A program made the position numbers and the translations under genes. From the NCBI RefSeq assembly GCF_964340395.1, contig NC_135568.1:7356579-7420578 (forward strand): a stretch of 64,000 bases of DNA, in the 5' to 3' direction. Positions 25,946-39,066 of this stretch are shown here, one piece after another (positions within the stretch are counted from its first letter, which is position 1; every line of letters starts with the position of its first letter). Source of the stretch: Glandiceps talaboti (lineage: Eukaryota; Hemichordata; Enteropneusta; Spengelidae). The notes under the pieces were generated by a model. It had not been told where the DNA came from, did not search any database, and was given only the letters and a program-made list of their open reading frames with translations.

Positions 25946-28064
25946 TTAGCTAGAGACCACAATGGCAGCCAAACTAGTCTCTAGACTACTTATACATCAA
26001 AATGTCCAAATGAAGATTGCATACATGTAGACACAGTACATACACATGCAAGAGTTAAGAAATTATGTCTACAGATTTGGACATACAAGGATGATTTTCT
26101 ACTAAACCCTAACGACATCCACGTACAGACACACTACTGCTAGTACACATAGATGATGAATTATTTCATAAAGACCTTGGCAATCACAATACTAATTAAT
26201 CTTTGGCTCATATGAGTGAGAACTCATTTATGAAAGTTGATATGTTATCAATCAGATGATTTAGATGATTCATTGATCATTTCCCGTCCACAAATCCAGT
26301 TTATGTTTCTCTATTGTTGCCAATTTATAGCATTTACCAGCTGTCTATAAACCTTTTCACAACTTGTATAAATAAATGATATATTCTGTACATCCTACAG
26401 AAGCAATTTAGCAGAAATCCATGGAAATCATTTTAGTTGTTGCATTAACAAATCAATCAAAGCAGTTATGAAATATTATTTCATGCATGGTAACTGTTGA
26501 TATTTCAAATGAATACTCATAAATTTTGCTAGCATGGAATTAGTAACTACGCTATGGCGTCTTCTATCCTTACATAAAATTACAACATGGATTCTGAGCT
26601 AAAATTAGGAACTTGTTTTGACATGCCTTTGATTTCATCAAAGCAAAAATTTGACATGACTATCGTTTTCCCCCTAATCAGCCCTGAAGCGATTGCTGAC
26701 AGGGCAGAAAGACATGTCAAATCTTACAGACTGAAAATGGACAAGAACATCTAAATCACGACTCGGTTCTTGACATATTGAGCAATCATTCAATGAATAT
26801 GTCATTTATTTTGTGAAGACGTTGCAGAGTATCAGTGCAAAGATTCTCAAACAGTCAGACATAATGCCCAATTTGCTATCATTATTCAAGGTGTTATTTA
26901 TACATTCAATTTTTTGACAACTTTACACTGATTACAACAGTGCAAGAATTCTGGTAAAGCTGGACAGGACAGTACATAACACTTAATTTGTTCTTATATT
27001 CACAGCGTCATTTGTACATCAATGCAAAAATGTAATTATAGACAGCCAAGGTGACATATACATGTACATGTCTACAAACAAACAAGCAGCTTACATCAGA
27101 TTAATCCAATTTAATCCTAATTCAGGTTATGACTCCTGTCAATCAATTTAACTACATGATGCTAATCCCAAATCCTTTAGTACGTACAGTATCCAGAAAT
27201 TAAAACAAAAAACAGACAGAGTACAGACAAAAAGGAAAAGAAAACCCCCAAAAAAAGACATTTCGAGAAAAGTGAACATCAAGACACTAAGGAAATAATG
27301 AAGGAGAGTGAACTTGCTGTCAGTATGCAAAAATGAAAAGCAATTTACCATAGTCGGTTACAAAATCACATGACTTATGTGTCGTCAAACTTTTGTTGCT
27401 GTCCTTTTCTTTTGTATATGTCTTTCAGTCAATTTTAAGGGTTTCATTTTTTGGATAATCTGATATTACACAGAGGAATCTCAACAGTAATTTGAAAAGT
27501 AAAATTGGATCTCCACAATGTCTATTTATCAGTAATTGGCTATCCAGTTGAGTCTAGATGCTACCAATGGTATCAAATCATCTCTTTACAACAACCAGAC
27601 GAAAAGAGAGATGCTGAGATTCAATGCCAAAGGTAGCACGAGACTAACCAAGTTCAGCTTCAATTTGTTTTCCAGTTCTTGATAATTTCCCTTGCTCCCC
27701 TGGGGCAGGTGATTCATAAGCTTATGTACTCTATTCTCTACTTGCTAAATCTAACACCTACTCCTGAAGTTGGCAGAACAAAGAGAAACAGTGATGCAAT
27801 GATTTTAACATCAAATAAACAAAAATTGTATGTGCATCACTGGGGACTGACATTCCATTACAGTAGTATTATGAAGATTTCTAGACGCAACGTGACAGCT
27901 ACCGATAATTCCTCCATCACCGAACATCTGAATAGCTATTCACAACTCAAGTTTCTAAAGATGAAGAAAAGATGAAATTCTTTTAAATGAACAAACTAAT
28001 CTCCCTTGATGCAATTTTGTCATGACCTTCCTGCAAAACTCAATTAAGTTGAGCTCCATTGCAT

Positions 28065-28078
28065 GTTGTCATGGCAAC
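28065..28078. promoter_or_regulatory. X-box-like palindrome (RFX-type motif)
   Basis: GTTGTCATGGCAAC matches the RFX X-box consensus (GTTGCCATGGNAAC) except for one base in the left half-site. Binding is inferred from sequence only. Confidence 0.35.
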
Positions 28079-29263
28079 AAGTCATACCTCTGACATTTGC
28101 ATAAAAGTCATTCAATGTAGTTCCGATCAAAAATGAATATTCTGTCCACCGAGAATGTCAAATTTAATCAACTATCAGAACTAATTGGAGTGATTAATAA
28201 AGAACGCTGTAAGGCGAATCTGTTTGACTAGAAAATCTCAAATACCAACCTAGGCTCATGGCATTCGGAAATTTTTGAAAAAATTATTAATTTTGAAATA
28301 TAATAACTGCCGACTACTAATGAGCAGCTACTTTGAGTTTCCATATACTTATACATTTTTTGTTTCTGAAAAAAATATTTCATTAACGGTAGTCACCTGC
28401 TCTTGGACAACATCATTAGCATATAATTTGCATATGTGAATAATATTCACAATTTAGAATATTGGAGTTGCTGCTCAGATTCAGAATTTCATTTCCAACA
28501 TGCAAAATGATTAATATCAAACTCCAAATTGAGGTGTATTACTAATCTACACAAACCTCTTAATTTAGCTATGCAGATTATAACAATTTATTCATTTCAC
28601 TGTCAGTAAACTGAACATTGACAATTTAAAAACTGTGAGCTATCAAAATTCTACACATGTTTCCTAATTTTAAATTCAACAATTTATAAAATTGGCTCAA
28701 ATAAATATGGACGCCACTTTGTCACATTATCAGTTAATTAGGAAATCATAATTGACTCATTAATATTCCTGTCTCCATTCAATTACTTAATCAGAGAATG
28801 GTGTTACAACGTATCTGAAGTATAGGTGTGTTATATACATACTTGACTGAGTTTTCCATGTTTGTGTATATTTGTACGACTTTGTTTTGCAATTCAAGAC
28901 ATTTATCTCTCATCGTTGTTGATATCTGTATTGTTGCAAGACAAATCCTCACTAACAATAAACTTAATATTTTAGTATGTCATAAACTTAAATGAAGTAC
29001 TTAATAAATTAAACACATCAATGGTACCAAATGTTGAGACATTTCAACTACACAAGAGACTGTAGACTTCAAGGACTATCGTTATTACACTAATCTGCTA
29101 TCTTACCTGACATTTTGATTTTTTGAATTTTCGCTGTAAAACAAACTGTCAGTTAGGATAGTAGAATAGTGTAGTATTGGTAGTACTAGCGATATTCCAA
29201 GGCTATTGGTAGACTAACTGCACAATTCCCTCATCTCATGGCCAACACCCCTTCTCTGTCTCG

Positions 29264-29266
<3 letters not shown>

Positions 29267-29294
<28 letters not shown>

Positions 29295-29304
29295 CACCCC
29301 ACCG
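29267..29304. repeat. CCCCA pentanucleotide array
   Basis: Seven or so CCCCA units, that is GGGGT on the minus strand. Runs of four G with single-base spacers make a strong G-quadruplex candidate on minus. Confidence 0.9.
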
Positions 29305-29649
29305 CCAACTCCAATACATGTACACTGTCATACTAGACTTAACCTCCAAACTTACTTTGGAAACATTTAAAGTTTGTAAACCCTTTCCATAATCTTTCAT
29401 CATACAGACAGCTCTGTTCTTAATCTGACATGGCTTCTCAGACTAATTTTCCCCTTACTTGGAACAAACTAAATATACAAATTACTCAAGTTACAACACT
29501 TCAGGGTCCATTAGAAATACATTATGCGGGCATTTCATGTGAAAGAACCAGACTAGACTTAAAGCCTTCCAGCTATATTTAACGCTAAACCCCAGAAATG
29601 TCTATAAATGGACACAATATGGGTTAGAGCAGTAATTGTAATGGTTGCA

Positions 29650-29960
29650 AAATAAATAAGTTGCCATGGTTACATATACTTATTCATTCCTACATATATA
29701 GACATTTATCATTTGAAATGGAAACTATAATACTGGGTACTATTACGGAATCATTAAATTCTCATAATTACAAACCAAATTGGTTGCCATGGCTACATAA
29801 AACTGCCTTCTAGCTCATACCATCATACAGTCATATGTATTCTACACAATGTTTACCCCAAAATGGGATAGATCTTTAATTTTAATTTTAACAAATCAGT
29901 TGCCATGGTTATATAGAATTAATTCTAGTTCTTCCATACATGTTCTATTTATAATCGCAC
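29650..29960. repeat. ~120-bp tandem repeat carrying GTTGCCATGG in each unit
   Basis: GTTGCCATGG followed by TTAC, CTAC or TTAT occurs at 29660, 29783 and 29899 (spacings 123 and 116). Each is preceded by an A-rich AAAT segment and followed by ATAT/ATAA and TTCTA words. The ten-base core is identical in the three units although the surroundings have diverged. It matches the left half and centre of an RFX X-box. Confidence 0.7.
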
Positions 29961-30933
29961 AACAGCCAGAAATCTAACCTCAGAGAATTTAGTCTTCCTT
30001 TATGCCCGACAAGATAGCATGCATGGCTTCCCCAGGATGGCTTCCAGACTAAGACTATTGCTGCACATACGAGTACATAGAAAGGGTTGACTTTTACATA
30101 ATGATTCAAGGAGTGCATCTATTGCTACTATGTACAGCAAATGACACAATAAATAGATCTAAATGCACATCTAAGGTTAAAAAATATAAGCGAGATAAGA
30201 GAAATAGAGTCAGAATGGCAACTGATGGAATGGTTTGTTAATTGTCGGAACCTTTCTAGACGAGAGTTCCTATGATTCAGCTCCCATTATTCAATTTACT
30301 TGAAGCGTTGTTAGGCATTTGTTGCGTCCTACAGGACCATGACTGTTTGGCTTCATGTTAGTTCTTCAATACTGGTGCAAGTTATATTACATACTGTACT
30401 GAGGGTGTGTTTTTTGCATGATCATTTTTATTTTGTTTGCTCGTATGTCTGCAGATAGTCTATATATTATCTGTGGCATCAAATCTCAAGATCTCTCTCT
30501 TTTCAAAACATCTAGCTGAATGAGTTGAAGAGATAATTCAATAGGTAGCACCTACAACGTACACTAGTCCACAGATGAACTTCAAATCAAAGTCACCAGT
30601 TCAAATGTGAATTGTGAACCTCTGTTCTCTGCATGTAAAAACTAAAACTTTCCCAGGATGAAGGCCAGGTCATGCCTTCATTTAACTTGTTTGTGAATCT
30701 GCAGAGACTAAGGACGCCTTGCATGGACTGAAGGCCTGACTTTAATCCAAACATTCTAATACACTTTTGTTAAACAAATCAGTGACTGGCTACATATCTA
30801 CAGTAAGGTCATGCATAGATCAACTTTCACACAGGCCATGGGGGAAGTAGTCTGCCGATATGCTTAGTGTCTTGGGAGAGACTGGACTGATAATTGTGTA
30901 GATTGCATGACTTCAATATTTGTATTGATCAAT

Positions 30934-30977
30934 ATGAACTCAACTAACCATGGTGATGAACTCAACTAACCATGACG
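30934..30977. repeat. 22-bp tandem duplication
   Basis: Two 22-bp copies share ATGAACTCAACTAACCATG and differ only at the last few bases. This is a recent local duplication. Confidence 0.85.
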
Positions 30978-31307
30978 ACCTTCTGGAATAGACTAGAAAT
31001 AACAGTGATTTGATCTGTATAATAAAGAGACTTTAATATTCAGACCATATGCAGGTACAAACTGCCATCATGATACCACTATAACGAGTCAACTTATCGA
31101 CCAACTTGCGTTCATGATAAGACACTCAAGTTTCCTATCAAAGTCCAGAAGCTCTGAAATATAACTGATTTGGGCTAACTTTCTGATAATATTGTTGTCT
31201 GTACACTGTTTACCATCATTGTTACATGCACAACAATTCACAGTTCTCCTTAATATATTTTATATATCTTTAAACCCAAATATTTGAAACCCAGTGTGTT
31301 AGATTAC

Positions 31308-31395
31308 TATTTTGTTATCAGTGGAGCCATCAGGATTATAGGATTATTCTTTTGCTCTGAACCAACATTTTCTATAGCTTTGTCAGACAACTGGG
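31308..31395 (-). repeat. Interspersed repeat, family A copy 3
   Basis: On minus it reads AGCTATAGAAAATGTTGG, CAAAAGAATAATCCTATAA and TCCTGATGGCTCCACTGAT. This aligns with copy 4 (43681) and copy 5 (46855) in the same order. Confidence 0.65.
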
Positions 31396-32879
31396 TTTGT
31401 ATTTTCATCATACAAATATTAATCCTAATTTGACATGGCCTTTAATCAACAATAAAACCTCAATATTTAATCTCTTCTTGAAGGCAAGGGTTGAACTAAA
31501 TTCTATCATCGAGGTAAGACTGCTTATATTCAGAAACAACAACGAATGTGTATAGAATCTATAACCTGCTTTGCTTACCTGTCAAAATTAAACCATCTCA
31601 AAAGGGATCATTTGTTTTCAGATAAGCTTTCAATTACCGCTAAAGTCATTTCATTAGCTGTCGCTACATTATAAGTCCCATTTTTTCTATGAGGTACTTA
31701 CATGTACCTTAGGGGGCTGATCAAACAATTTTAAAATAATAGAAAGTTGGTAATATCATTTTTTGATTATCAAGTCTTAGAGAAAGCTGTGAAACTTCAA
31801 TTTTTCAACCACTTTCAGTAAATTAATTAGTTTTACAATTTCACAGACAACTTCAGATGACAGGTTATCACATCTGGTGAATTTTAAGAAAGTTAATTTT
31901 TGGGACAGCAAATATATCCACCTATATGTACTTCCTTATAAGAAACTGGGACACCTCAAAGCCCTGAATGACCTGTTCACAGAAAACACATATAAATACT
32001 TTAGTTTCAGATTTAAGTGGTTCTATGTAGTTAGCTACAGTGTCAGCACTAAGTAAATGTTTATAAATTACACACCATGGTAATTTATTTGCTTGCATTG
32101 GTTAATGGTGTGTTATAACGACTTTAATGCATGCATACCAGGCAAAACATCAAGTACTCTATCTCAAACCTCAATCAATAATTTCTACTTGAGTGTCTTA
32201 AGAAAATTGACATGTTATGTAATATCTGATGGCAGCTCGTAGACAGACATTTGGTAAACTGGCTGTCTGGACGAATAAAATGACTCAAGGATAATGCTGA
32301 ACGGTAGATTTGGAAGCACTGTCGCATGGAAGAACAAGTCTAGTGTATTCAACGTTTCCGGCATATTCAGCTGTACTTTTTTGTAAGGGAGGAAACACCA
32401 GTGAAATGTCTGTGCAACCGAAATACATCGATAAATTCAAAGAGGTTAAATTTCTAAATCTCTTTTTTATAGTCTGATAAATCTCATTTTTAGCAATATC
32501 CATTAGCACAGTTTAGATACACAGTATCAATTCAGCAATTTTCTTGGAAATCTAAATACATTGAAGATATCAGTAAAATGGAACATGTACCGGTAATTGC
32601 ATTTCATAAACATGGAAAGTGTATAGTCCTTGCTTTTATTCACTGCAAATTCTTTCATTTGAGACGGGATGAAAATCCCTACGTGAGTATTTTGTGCTGG
32701 TGGATTTTCACAAACCTAACGCCATAGATGCATTTACCATCAATAGGAAACAGGCACACTGCCCTGGGAAATGGGACTACCTTATATAAATAAATACAGC
32801 AAAGCTAGTAGTTTCACGGCCAAAAATTCTACATTTCACTTGCATATCAAGTGACCGATGTGTTGTTCCTTGAATACGC

Positions 32880-33077
32880 AGACTTCGATATGAACCGTTT
32901 TTTATCCGTTTTATGGTTTGTCACCGTGCGTCATCCTCTATGTCAATCACTATATCTGCAATGATTAAATGCACAACTTCCATTAATATGCTCATCACAA
33001 CTTCTGTTCATATGCTGATCAGTATTTTCTGCTGCAATTTTAAGTCGCTACTCCCTTGAGTTACATGTATGTATGTA

Positions 33078-33114
<37 letters not shown>

Positions 33115-33800
33115 ATGTATGTATGTATGTATGTATGTATGTATGTATGTATGTATGTAGGTAGGTAGGTAGGTAGGTAGGTAGGTAGGTAGGTAGGTAG
33201 GTAGGTAGGTAGGTAGGTAGGTAGGTATGTATGTATGTATGTATGTATGTATGTATGTGTGTATGTATGTATGTATGTATGTATGTATGTATGTTCATAC
33301 GTCCACCACTCTGTCTTATATGCTTTTCATTGACTCGACTGTTTGTCCTTCCACAAATTACTATTTTTTGCTGCCATTTTTCATTTACAACTTCCAGAAC
33401 ATACGTCAACGTCTATAACAAATAATTTTCATTTACTACTGTGCATGTTATTCGTCAATTACTCCATCACTATTTTTTGTCGCCATTTTAAGTCATGACA
33501 TCTAGAACATACGTCAATATTTATAACATATAATTTTCATTGACTGCTTCTTCGTCCTCTACGCCAATACTATTATTGCCGCCATTTTAAGTCACGACTT
33601 CCGAGTCTGTATCATATGACCTTCACTGATGGCACTTCGTACTGCAATTGGATGTCATATTTCCTATATAGTACATACACACTTCCATATCTGTTTCATA
33701 TATTTCTCATTGACTGCCTCGTCCTTCACGTCAATTATCATTTTTGCCGCCATTTTACAAGTCACGACTTCCTGTACATCCATATCTAGATATGAACTGC
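32880..33800. repeat. ~100-110-bp minisatellite with YY1-like motifs, split by a microsatellite
   Basis: A unit containing CATTGACTGC, TCGTC, ACGTCAAT, GCCGCCATTTTAAGTCACGA and CTTCC/AGAACATACGTC recurs. The CCATTTT landmark lies at about 33031 (GCTGCAATTTTAAGTC), 33370, 33479, 33578 and 33746. Removing the 230-bp tetranucleotide tract (33066-33294) brings the first spacing to about 110 bp, like the second (109) and third (99). GCCGCCATTTT fits the YY1 consensus in the two best copies (33578 and 33746). Confidence 0.75.
33066..33294. repeat. Compound GTAT / GT / GTAG microsatellite
   Basis: Blocks run GTAT, GT (about 33080-33097), GTAT, GTAG (about 33157-33226) and GTAT again. The GTAG block is a uniform internal variant, showing that a mutated unit was itself amplified. 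Frames of 63-133 codons on both strands here are repeat readings (Y/T/H on minus, M/Y/V/C on plus) and are not genes. Confidence 0.97.
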
Positions 33801-33948
33801 ACAGGTCATCAAAACAACCCAAAACCACTTATCCAGCTGTTCTTGTCTCGAAGACAACACATCAAAACTTGATAGGGGAAACCATATTTTTGTATTAGCC
33901 AAGGGACTGTCCCATTCATGTTTACAGACTTCCTACAACCAGATATGA

Positions 33949-34374
33949 ATGCATCTGCTAACATCATTCACTATGGGTCATCTGAGGACTCCAATTTTGT
34001 TGGCTTTGACGAGTGTCGCAGCTGTAAAACTGTCACTTGCCCTACATTGGCAGGTCTTTAAAAATACTGCATTCCACACAAAGATTCGGGTCAGGGTGAA
34101 GATGCACTATGTTCCAAAGTTGAGAGATCAGGACAAACACATCAAGAATGAACACATCATAGTTAAGTTGTCAGCTAACTGTCAGATTACATTTCACTAT
34201 GCAGTCAGTCACTTACAAACACAACTACTACTACATTCCTCAGTTCCTACTGCAAACTTAACTTCTGCTGTAACGAATACAATTACTGACTTCAGTACAG
34301 CTCAAAAATTGCCTTCTAACTTAAGTAGCATTGGGCTAGTAGTGATATTACCAGGAATACCAGGCTGGCACTGA
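33949..34374 (+). other. Longest non-simple open frame, 141 codons
   Basis: ATG-to-stop frame of 141 codons in ordinary-looking DNA. No domain is visible. There is a mildly hydrophobic stretch near residues 14-32 and a basic stretch near residues 42-68. Its 3' end enters the 34.4-kb minisatellite. My rough estimate of chance frames of this length in the window is a few tenths, so it is not strong evidence for a gene. It has no obvious promoter, splice sites or related copy in the window. Confidence 0.15.
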
Positions 34375-34820
34375 CCCCTCACAAGCACATGTTGGCAATT
34401 GGAAGGGTTAATGCCCACACTTGCCCAGTGTTAACACCACATCAGCTCAGTGCTACCATTCGACTGGCACCAGCATGTGTTAGTGACTATCAGGGTTATG
34501 TCTGCATCATACTGATGTCAACATTAGTCACTAGTCTAGCTCAGTAGTAACACTGGACTGCCACTATATAAAACTTCCCCAGCATGTGCTAGCAACTAGA
34601 AGTTATAATGGTTACACCAGGCTAGCTCAGTGCTAACACCGGACTGACACAAACACCTCATCAGCATGTGCTAGCAGCTGGACCAGGAAGGGTTAATTTT
34701 AATGTCGTTGTTAACACCGGACTAGCTTATTGCTAATACTGCACTGGCAGTCAGGCACTATAACATGGTTACACCTCTTCAGCATGTGCTAGCATTGATC
34801 TAGAACTTAATACTAGCACC
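34370..34820. repeat. Minisatellite, ~82-118-bp unit, five copies
   Basis: AGCATGTGCTAGCA or variants lie at 34384, 34472, 34581, 34663 and 34781. Units also hold GGAAGGGTTAAT, GTTAACACC, CTAGCTCAGTGCTAA and ACCGGACTGGCAC. The spacings (88, 109, 82, 118) suggest a higher-order alternation of short and long units. Confidence 0.8.
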
Positions 34821-36948
34821 AACTTGACGTTACTACTACCATGTTGTCACAGTTTTCACATGAGTTTGACATCAGAAATGGATTCTAAAATTGTCATGTA
34901 ATATCACCACCCACCATCCAGTAGTACTGGTAGTTACAGTTTGAATTTTTTACTATGATTATCATACCCACGAATTTCATTTCCAGATGAAATATATATA
35001 ATAAATATAAACTGATGAAATAACTCCATTAAACTTTTCAAAATAATGCAGACGTCCATTCCAAGTACATGTAGCTGGTAAAAGCATACAAAAATATTAG
35101 TATAGAGAAACCAAAAGTGATCAACGGGGAAATAAAAATAAAAATATTTTTCACAAATGGGTGACACCCAGGCCAGGATTTTTGGCCACAATTGTTCACC
35201 CTTGTGGATACAATTTCAGAACTTTATGGACCACATGGAAGCCATTACCCATTCCTTGGATATCAGATGATGAGAAAAATGATCTGGGAGGGGTTCCTGG
35301 TGAAACCACAAAGTTTATAGCAATGATAAATCGGTGGCTATTCTAAGTTGTTTTTTAAGCAATGATGAATTGTCCAAAGCGACAGAAAAGTCTCCACCTA
35401 GAACTTAAAAGAGCTGAACTATGTCACTGCCTTACTTAGTTTATGTTGAAATTGCCATGTTATACATGTACATGTTTTTATGGGTACATGATTACGGCAA
35501 CATTTATAAGTTCTAGGTCACAATGTAACCTGGATTCCAAGTCCATTCTTAAGATATTTCATCTTTTGTTATACTATAGAACAGGACTGCATCCATACCC
35601 AAGTTACAGTACTTGAACAAAAAATGTGAATTTCTTCCAGTGAGACTCTTCTACACTAAGACACTGAAGGCAGTTCAATACCAAATATACCCACACGTGT
35701 ACTGTACAGCTCATATAAACCTAAGTAGTTTCTTCACTTGGTGTCAGCTTGGTGTTAACATTACACTAGTGCAAGCACCTTCCAGTTGTGAACACATGCT
35801 GGTGAGGTGTGATTGAGTTGCAGTCCAGAGTCACCAATAAGTTAGCCTAAAGTCAGAAAGGGGATTCCTGAACTGTGCGTCTTTTTTATTCAAACTGATC
35901 AGGTGAAATAAAGGAGACTGTGGTTATGTACCTGTATCTATTCACTCCTGTTTTAACTTTTATCCTGTCAATGGAAATACCCAACTATCATAAAATGGAC
36001 AAGATTCCTGGGTGAGAACACTGTGGCATCCAGAATTTGGGATGTCAAAATGTTGGGAAAAGTTGATGCAGTACTAATACTAGCTTTATTACTCCCTTGA
36101 AAGGAGGGTGGGACACAGTGTCCATTAAGTGTTACGCATCATTAAAATCCAAATTCTCTCAAAATTCAAGCAAAGAAATCCAATTTCTGTCAAAAGTTTT
36201 GAAACTAGACTTCCTTGAACTTCCATGTTCCATCATACGTATGGAAAATACTTGCTAAGGGAAGAAATCACCTTTATTTTTTTTTTATCAGAGCCATATC
36301 CTTCCTTGATCTAACACACTGTCAATGTCATGTAGAAGCCAATTTTCTGGATTAGATGCTTTTAAGGACAATATCAAATTTCTAATTCTTGTGGGTCTTT
36401 ATCACATCATGGCAGATCACTTCTGAAATGTTTATAATTCAAGGACACTTTAACTTGCATTCTAAGAATGACCTCATTTCAAAATCACAATGGTCCCACA
36501 CGGACCACTTGATATCAATGATGTTAGACTCAGCTATTGTCTACATGGTACATACCAAAATGTTAACTCGAGCATGTCAGATTACAATCAATCACATGCA
36601 CTCCAATCATAAACCAAAGGTCTTCTCAGAAGAGAAGTATTTAAATGACTACCACGAAACACTTATAATCCCATTGTTTGCAACAAAAAAATGAGCTCTA
36701 TGCCCCTGATAACACTATTAAGTCTTATAACTCAATAAGCAATGCATCAAAACAACTTAAGGTAGAATGCACCTTGGGGACTCATCCCGGAGACCAATTT
36801 CCTTGAAAATCAAACTTCTTCCAATGTTGCCTTATGAAACCTGAAAGCTTGTTCCTGGTCCTTCTGAAATAATTAGTTAACTTTGGAGGTTTACCGTCTT
36901 GTTTTCAAGGAAATCATCACTCTTATATTCCCTTAGAAAGTGTACTTG

Positions 36949-36984
36949 GTGGCCATATTGGATTCAGTGGCCATATTGGATTCT
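36949..36984. repeat. 18-bp tandem duplication
   Basis: Two copies of GTGGCCATATTGGATTC plus one base (A or T). The repeated core CCATATTGG resembles an SRF CArG box but is one base short of it. Confidence 0.9.
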
Positions 36985-39066
36985 AAAATGGCAAAATTTT
37001 AATATCATTTGGACCTCTATTTCAAAAAATTGTAAGGACACCCCTGATTTTTTTTCTTCATTTCAACTGAGAAAAGGTTGGTGTTTTCTTGAACAAAGTA
37101 ACAGAAAAAGTTTAAAGACTTATTTCCGACGTACATTCTACTTTAAAATGTACAGGTTGGACTGGTTATCAGCATAGATGGGTACAAAAGTTATATTGCA
37201 GAAATGTTAGTCATTACTTCTTTCTTTAACTAACCTTGAAACTTTTAAAACATTAGTATTGACTCAATTTTATATAGGTTTAGGGGTTCTCATTTGTGTT
37301 CATACTCGGTTATTTTCAAAGGATAGACCCGATTTAATTTATTCACTTTGTAACTTAATAGTAAACTTAGTAATATAATAGTACACCTTTATATACTTTG
37401 TGATACACACCGACACTGTATATCATACCCCTGACAAGAACTAGTGTAGCAAGGAATTGATACCATCTCGCTTAAGGCATTACCTGTTTCTATGGTGACA
37501 CAAGTCAAACACAGAGACAGCTACTGTTCTATCTATAGATAAGATTGCACAGATACGTGCACAGGTGTATAAGTTGGCGCCATTCTAAGCACTATTATAC
37601 TGAACTGTATGTAGCAAAACAGTATGAACTGAATTCACAGTATGTTGAGGATTTACTATTCACTGATTGATAATCCGTTCAGTCCGTTGACTAAACGCTC
37701 ACAAAATTTAACTAAGCTACATGCAAACCTTTTTTGGGATAACAATATCTATAAACTACAGTGCTCAGTTCTTAGCTTTTACACTTATCTATAAATAGTA
37801 AATCTTTATAAACTCATTTCAGAACATTTTAAAGAGTTAATTGGTCCTTGCTAATTAATAATTTATTTATTCATTAAAGCCATACCAATAGCTGACTTTC
37901 GGCTTAGGTTCTGTTTTTGTAGTTTGTATGCACTATAACACTATCAACATGGGTAATGTCATTTTTTTATAATATAAATTTGAAATCTTTAGACGTTAAA
38001 AAACAGTTTGCACAAAAACAGGAAGTCACATATTTTGTGGGGAAAGAAAAATAAGGTAAAGTGAAAACCTGTGTGATGATGCTGTATATATGTACGGCAG
38101 TTTGAATTTCCCACATCTTGCATAGATTACCCACAATACCCTTTAAATATCCCTGTAGTGTCTGTAACTTGTCAAAAAATTGTGACTGCAATAGAATCTA
38201 GTCAAATCTCATTTTCTATATCAATAATCAATAATCTTAGCCTCCATGTTTATGAAACAACAATATACTGTACATGACAATTGAGCAACCGACCTTGAAT
38301 GACTTTGATACAAGAGAGTGCATGATTTAGACACAGATTTCAACAACTAGACAACTGGACTTCTTCCCTTGACACTGTTATTTATTGTAATGTCACATTC
38401 ATGTACTAAAACTAGCTGGCAAATATTTCAACAATTACACATTCACTGTACTATCTTGTCCAATGAGACTAGCAATAAATTCTATTGGAATTGTCTACCA
38501 ATAAATCACAACTTTCAAGGGAATAACACCAGTCATGAACATCGCAGTGAACTCAACCCACAAAGTGATGAACAGAGTAGAACGTCTTTGAGCACTCCTA
38601 AATAAATGTAAAACTCCTACACAACTGAATTTTCATCCACTAAACCATAGCACAAATTTGAGAAAATGCGATGAATTACATTTGAACAGCATCAGCACAT
38701 TCAAGGGAGTAAAAAAACATCTCCATAATTCAGTACTTCAAAATGAATTTGAACGATACACCAAAGAAACAGCGCTGCGCTTGTTTGAGCACTCCGAAAG
38801 AAAATCTGACCCTACACAATCAAAACTTTTACACCTCAATACAGATATTTGATAAAAACCTGTTTGTATCACGTTTCATGCGATGATAGATGCTTGTATC
38901 TTATCTAGTTGTCATTTTTGGCGGGAGTTGAGCTTTGATATGTAAATCAGACCCTCAAAAAGATCTTTAAATTGCAAAACGGAAATATACGTGGAAGTTG
39001 TCGGCATTACTTGGAAGGGAACTTATCGTTTTAACTATTGTTTGTACTCCACTTTTACATTTTCAG

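Larger units (their letters stand above)
23930..29640. other. Non-coding block; possible plus-strand first exon at 24.7 kb
   Basis: Mostly AT-rich DNA with no recognisable coding family. From about 24520 to 24760 the DNA is less AT-rich and holds the ATG-to-donor pattern listed separately. GTTGCTGGCC words recur at about 24846 and 25078. A family B copy lies at 25895-25945, an X-box-like palindrome GTTGTCATGGCAAC at 28065-28078 and a CCCCA array at 29267-29304. Purine-rich A/G tracts occur near 27205-27260. Confidence 0.5.
29965..32880. other. AT-rich non-coding block
   Basis: No gene supported. Contains a 22-bp tandem duplication (30934-30977, ATGAACTCAACTAACCATG in each copy) and a family A copy at 31308-31395. 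No frame of note and no splice-bounded open stretch stood out. Confidence 0.6.

Noticed and set aside
33008-33409. 133-codon minus frame with Tyr/Thr/His repeats
   Set aside because: It is a direct reading of the GTAT/GTAG microsatellite; equally long frames appear on the plus strand.
33949-34374. 141-codon frame as a confident gene
   Set aside because: Unrecognised, overlaps a minisatellite at its 3' end, and its length is only mildly unexpected; kept as a low-confidence entry.
36949-36984. Tandem SRF CArG boxes
   Set aside because: CCATATTGG has five A/T bases between CC and GG; the CArG consensus needs six.
38658-38852. Reverse-transcriptase tail resemblance of a charged 64-codon frame
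   Set aside because: Only a loose 'STFK..KKHL' pattern; no upstream RT motifs in any frame.
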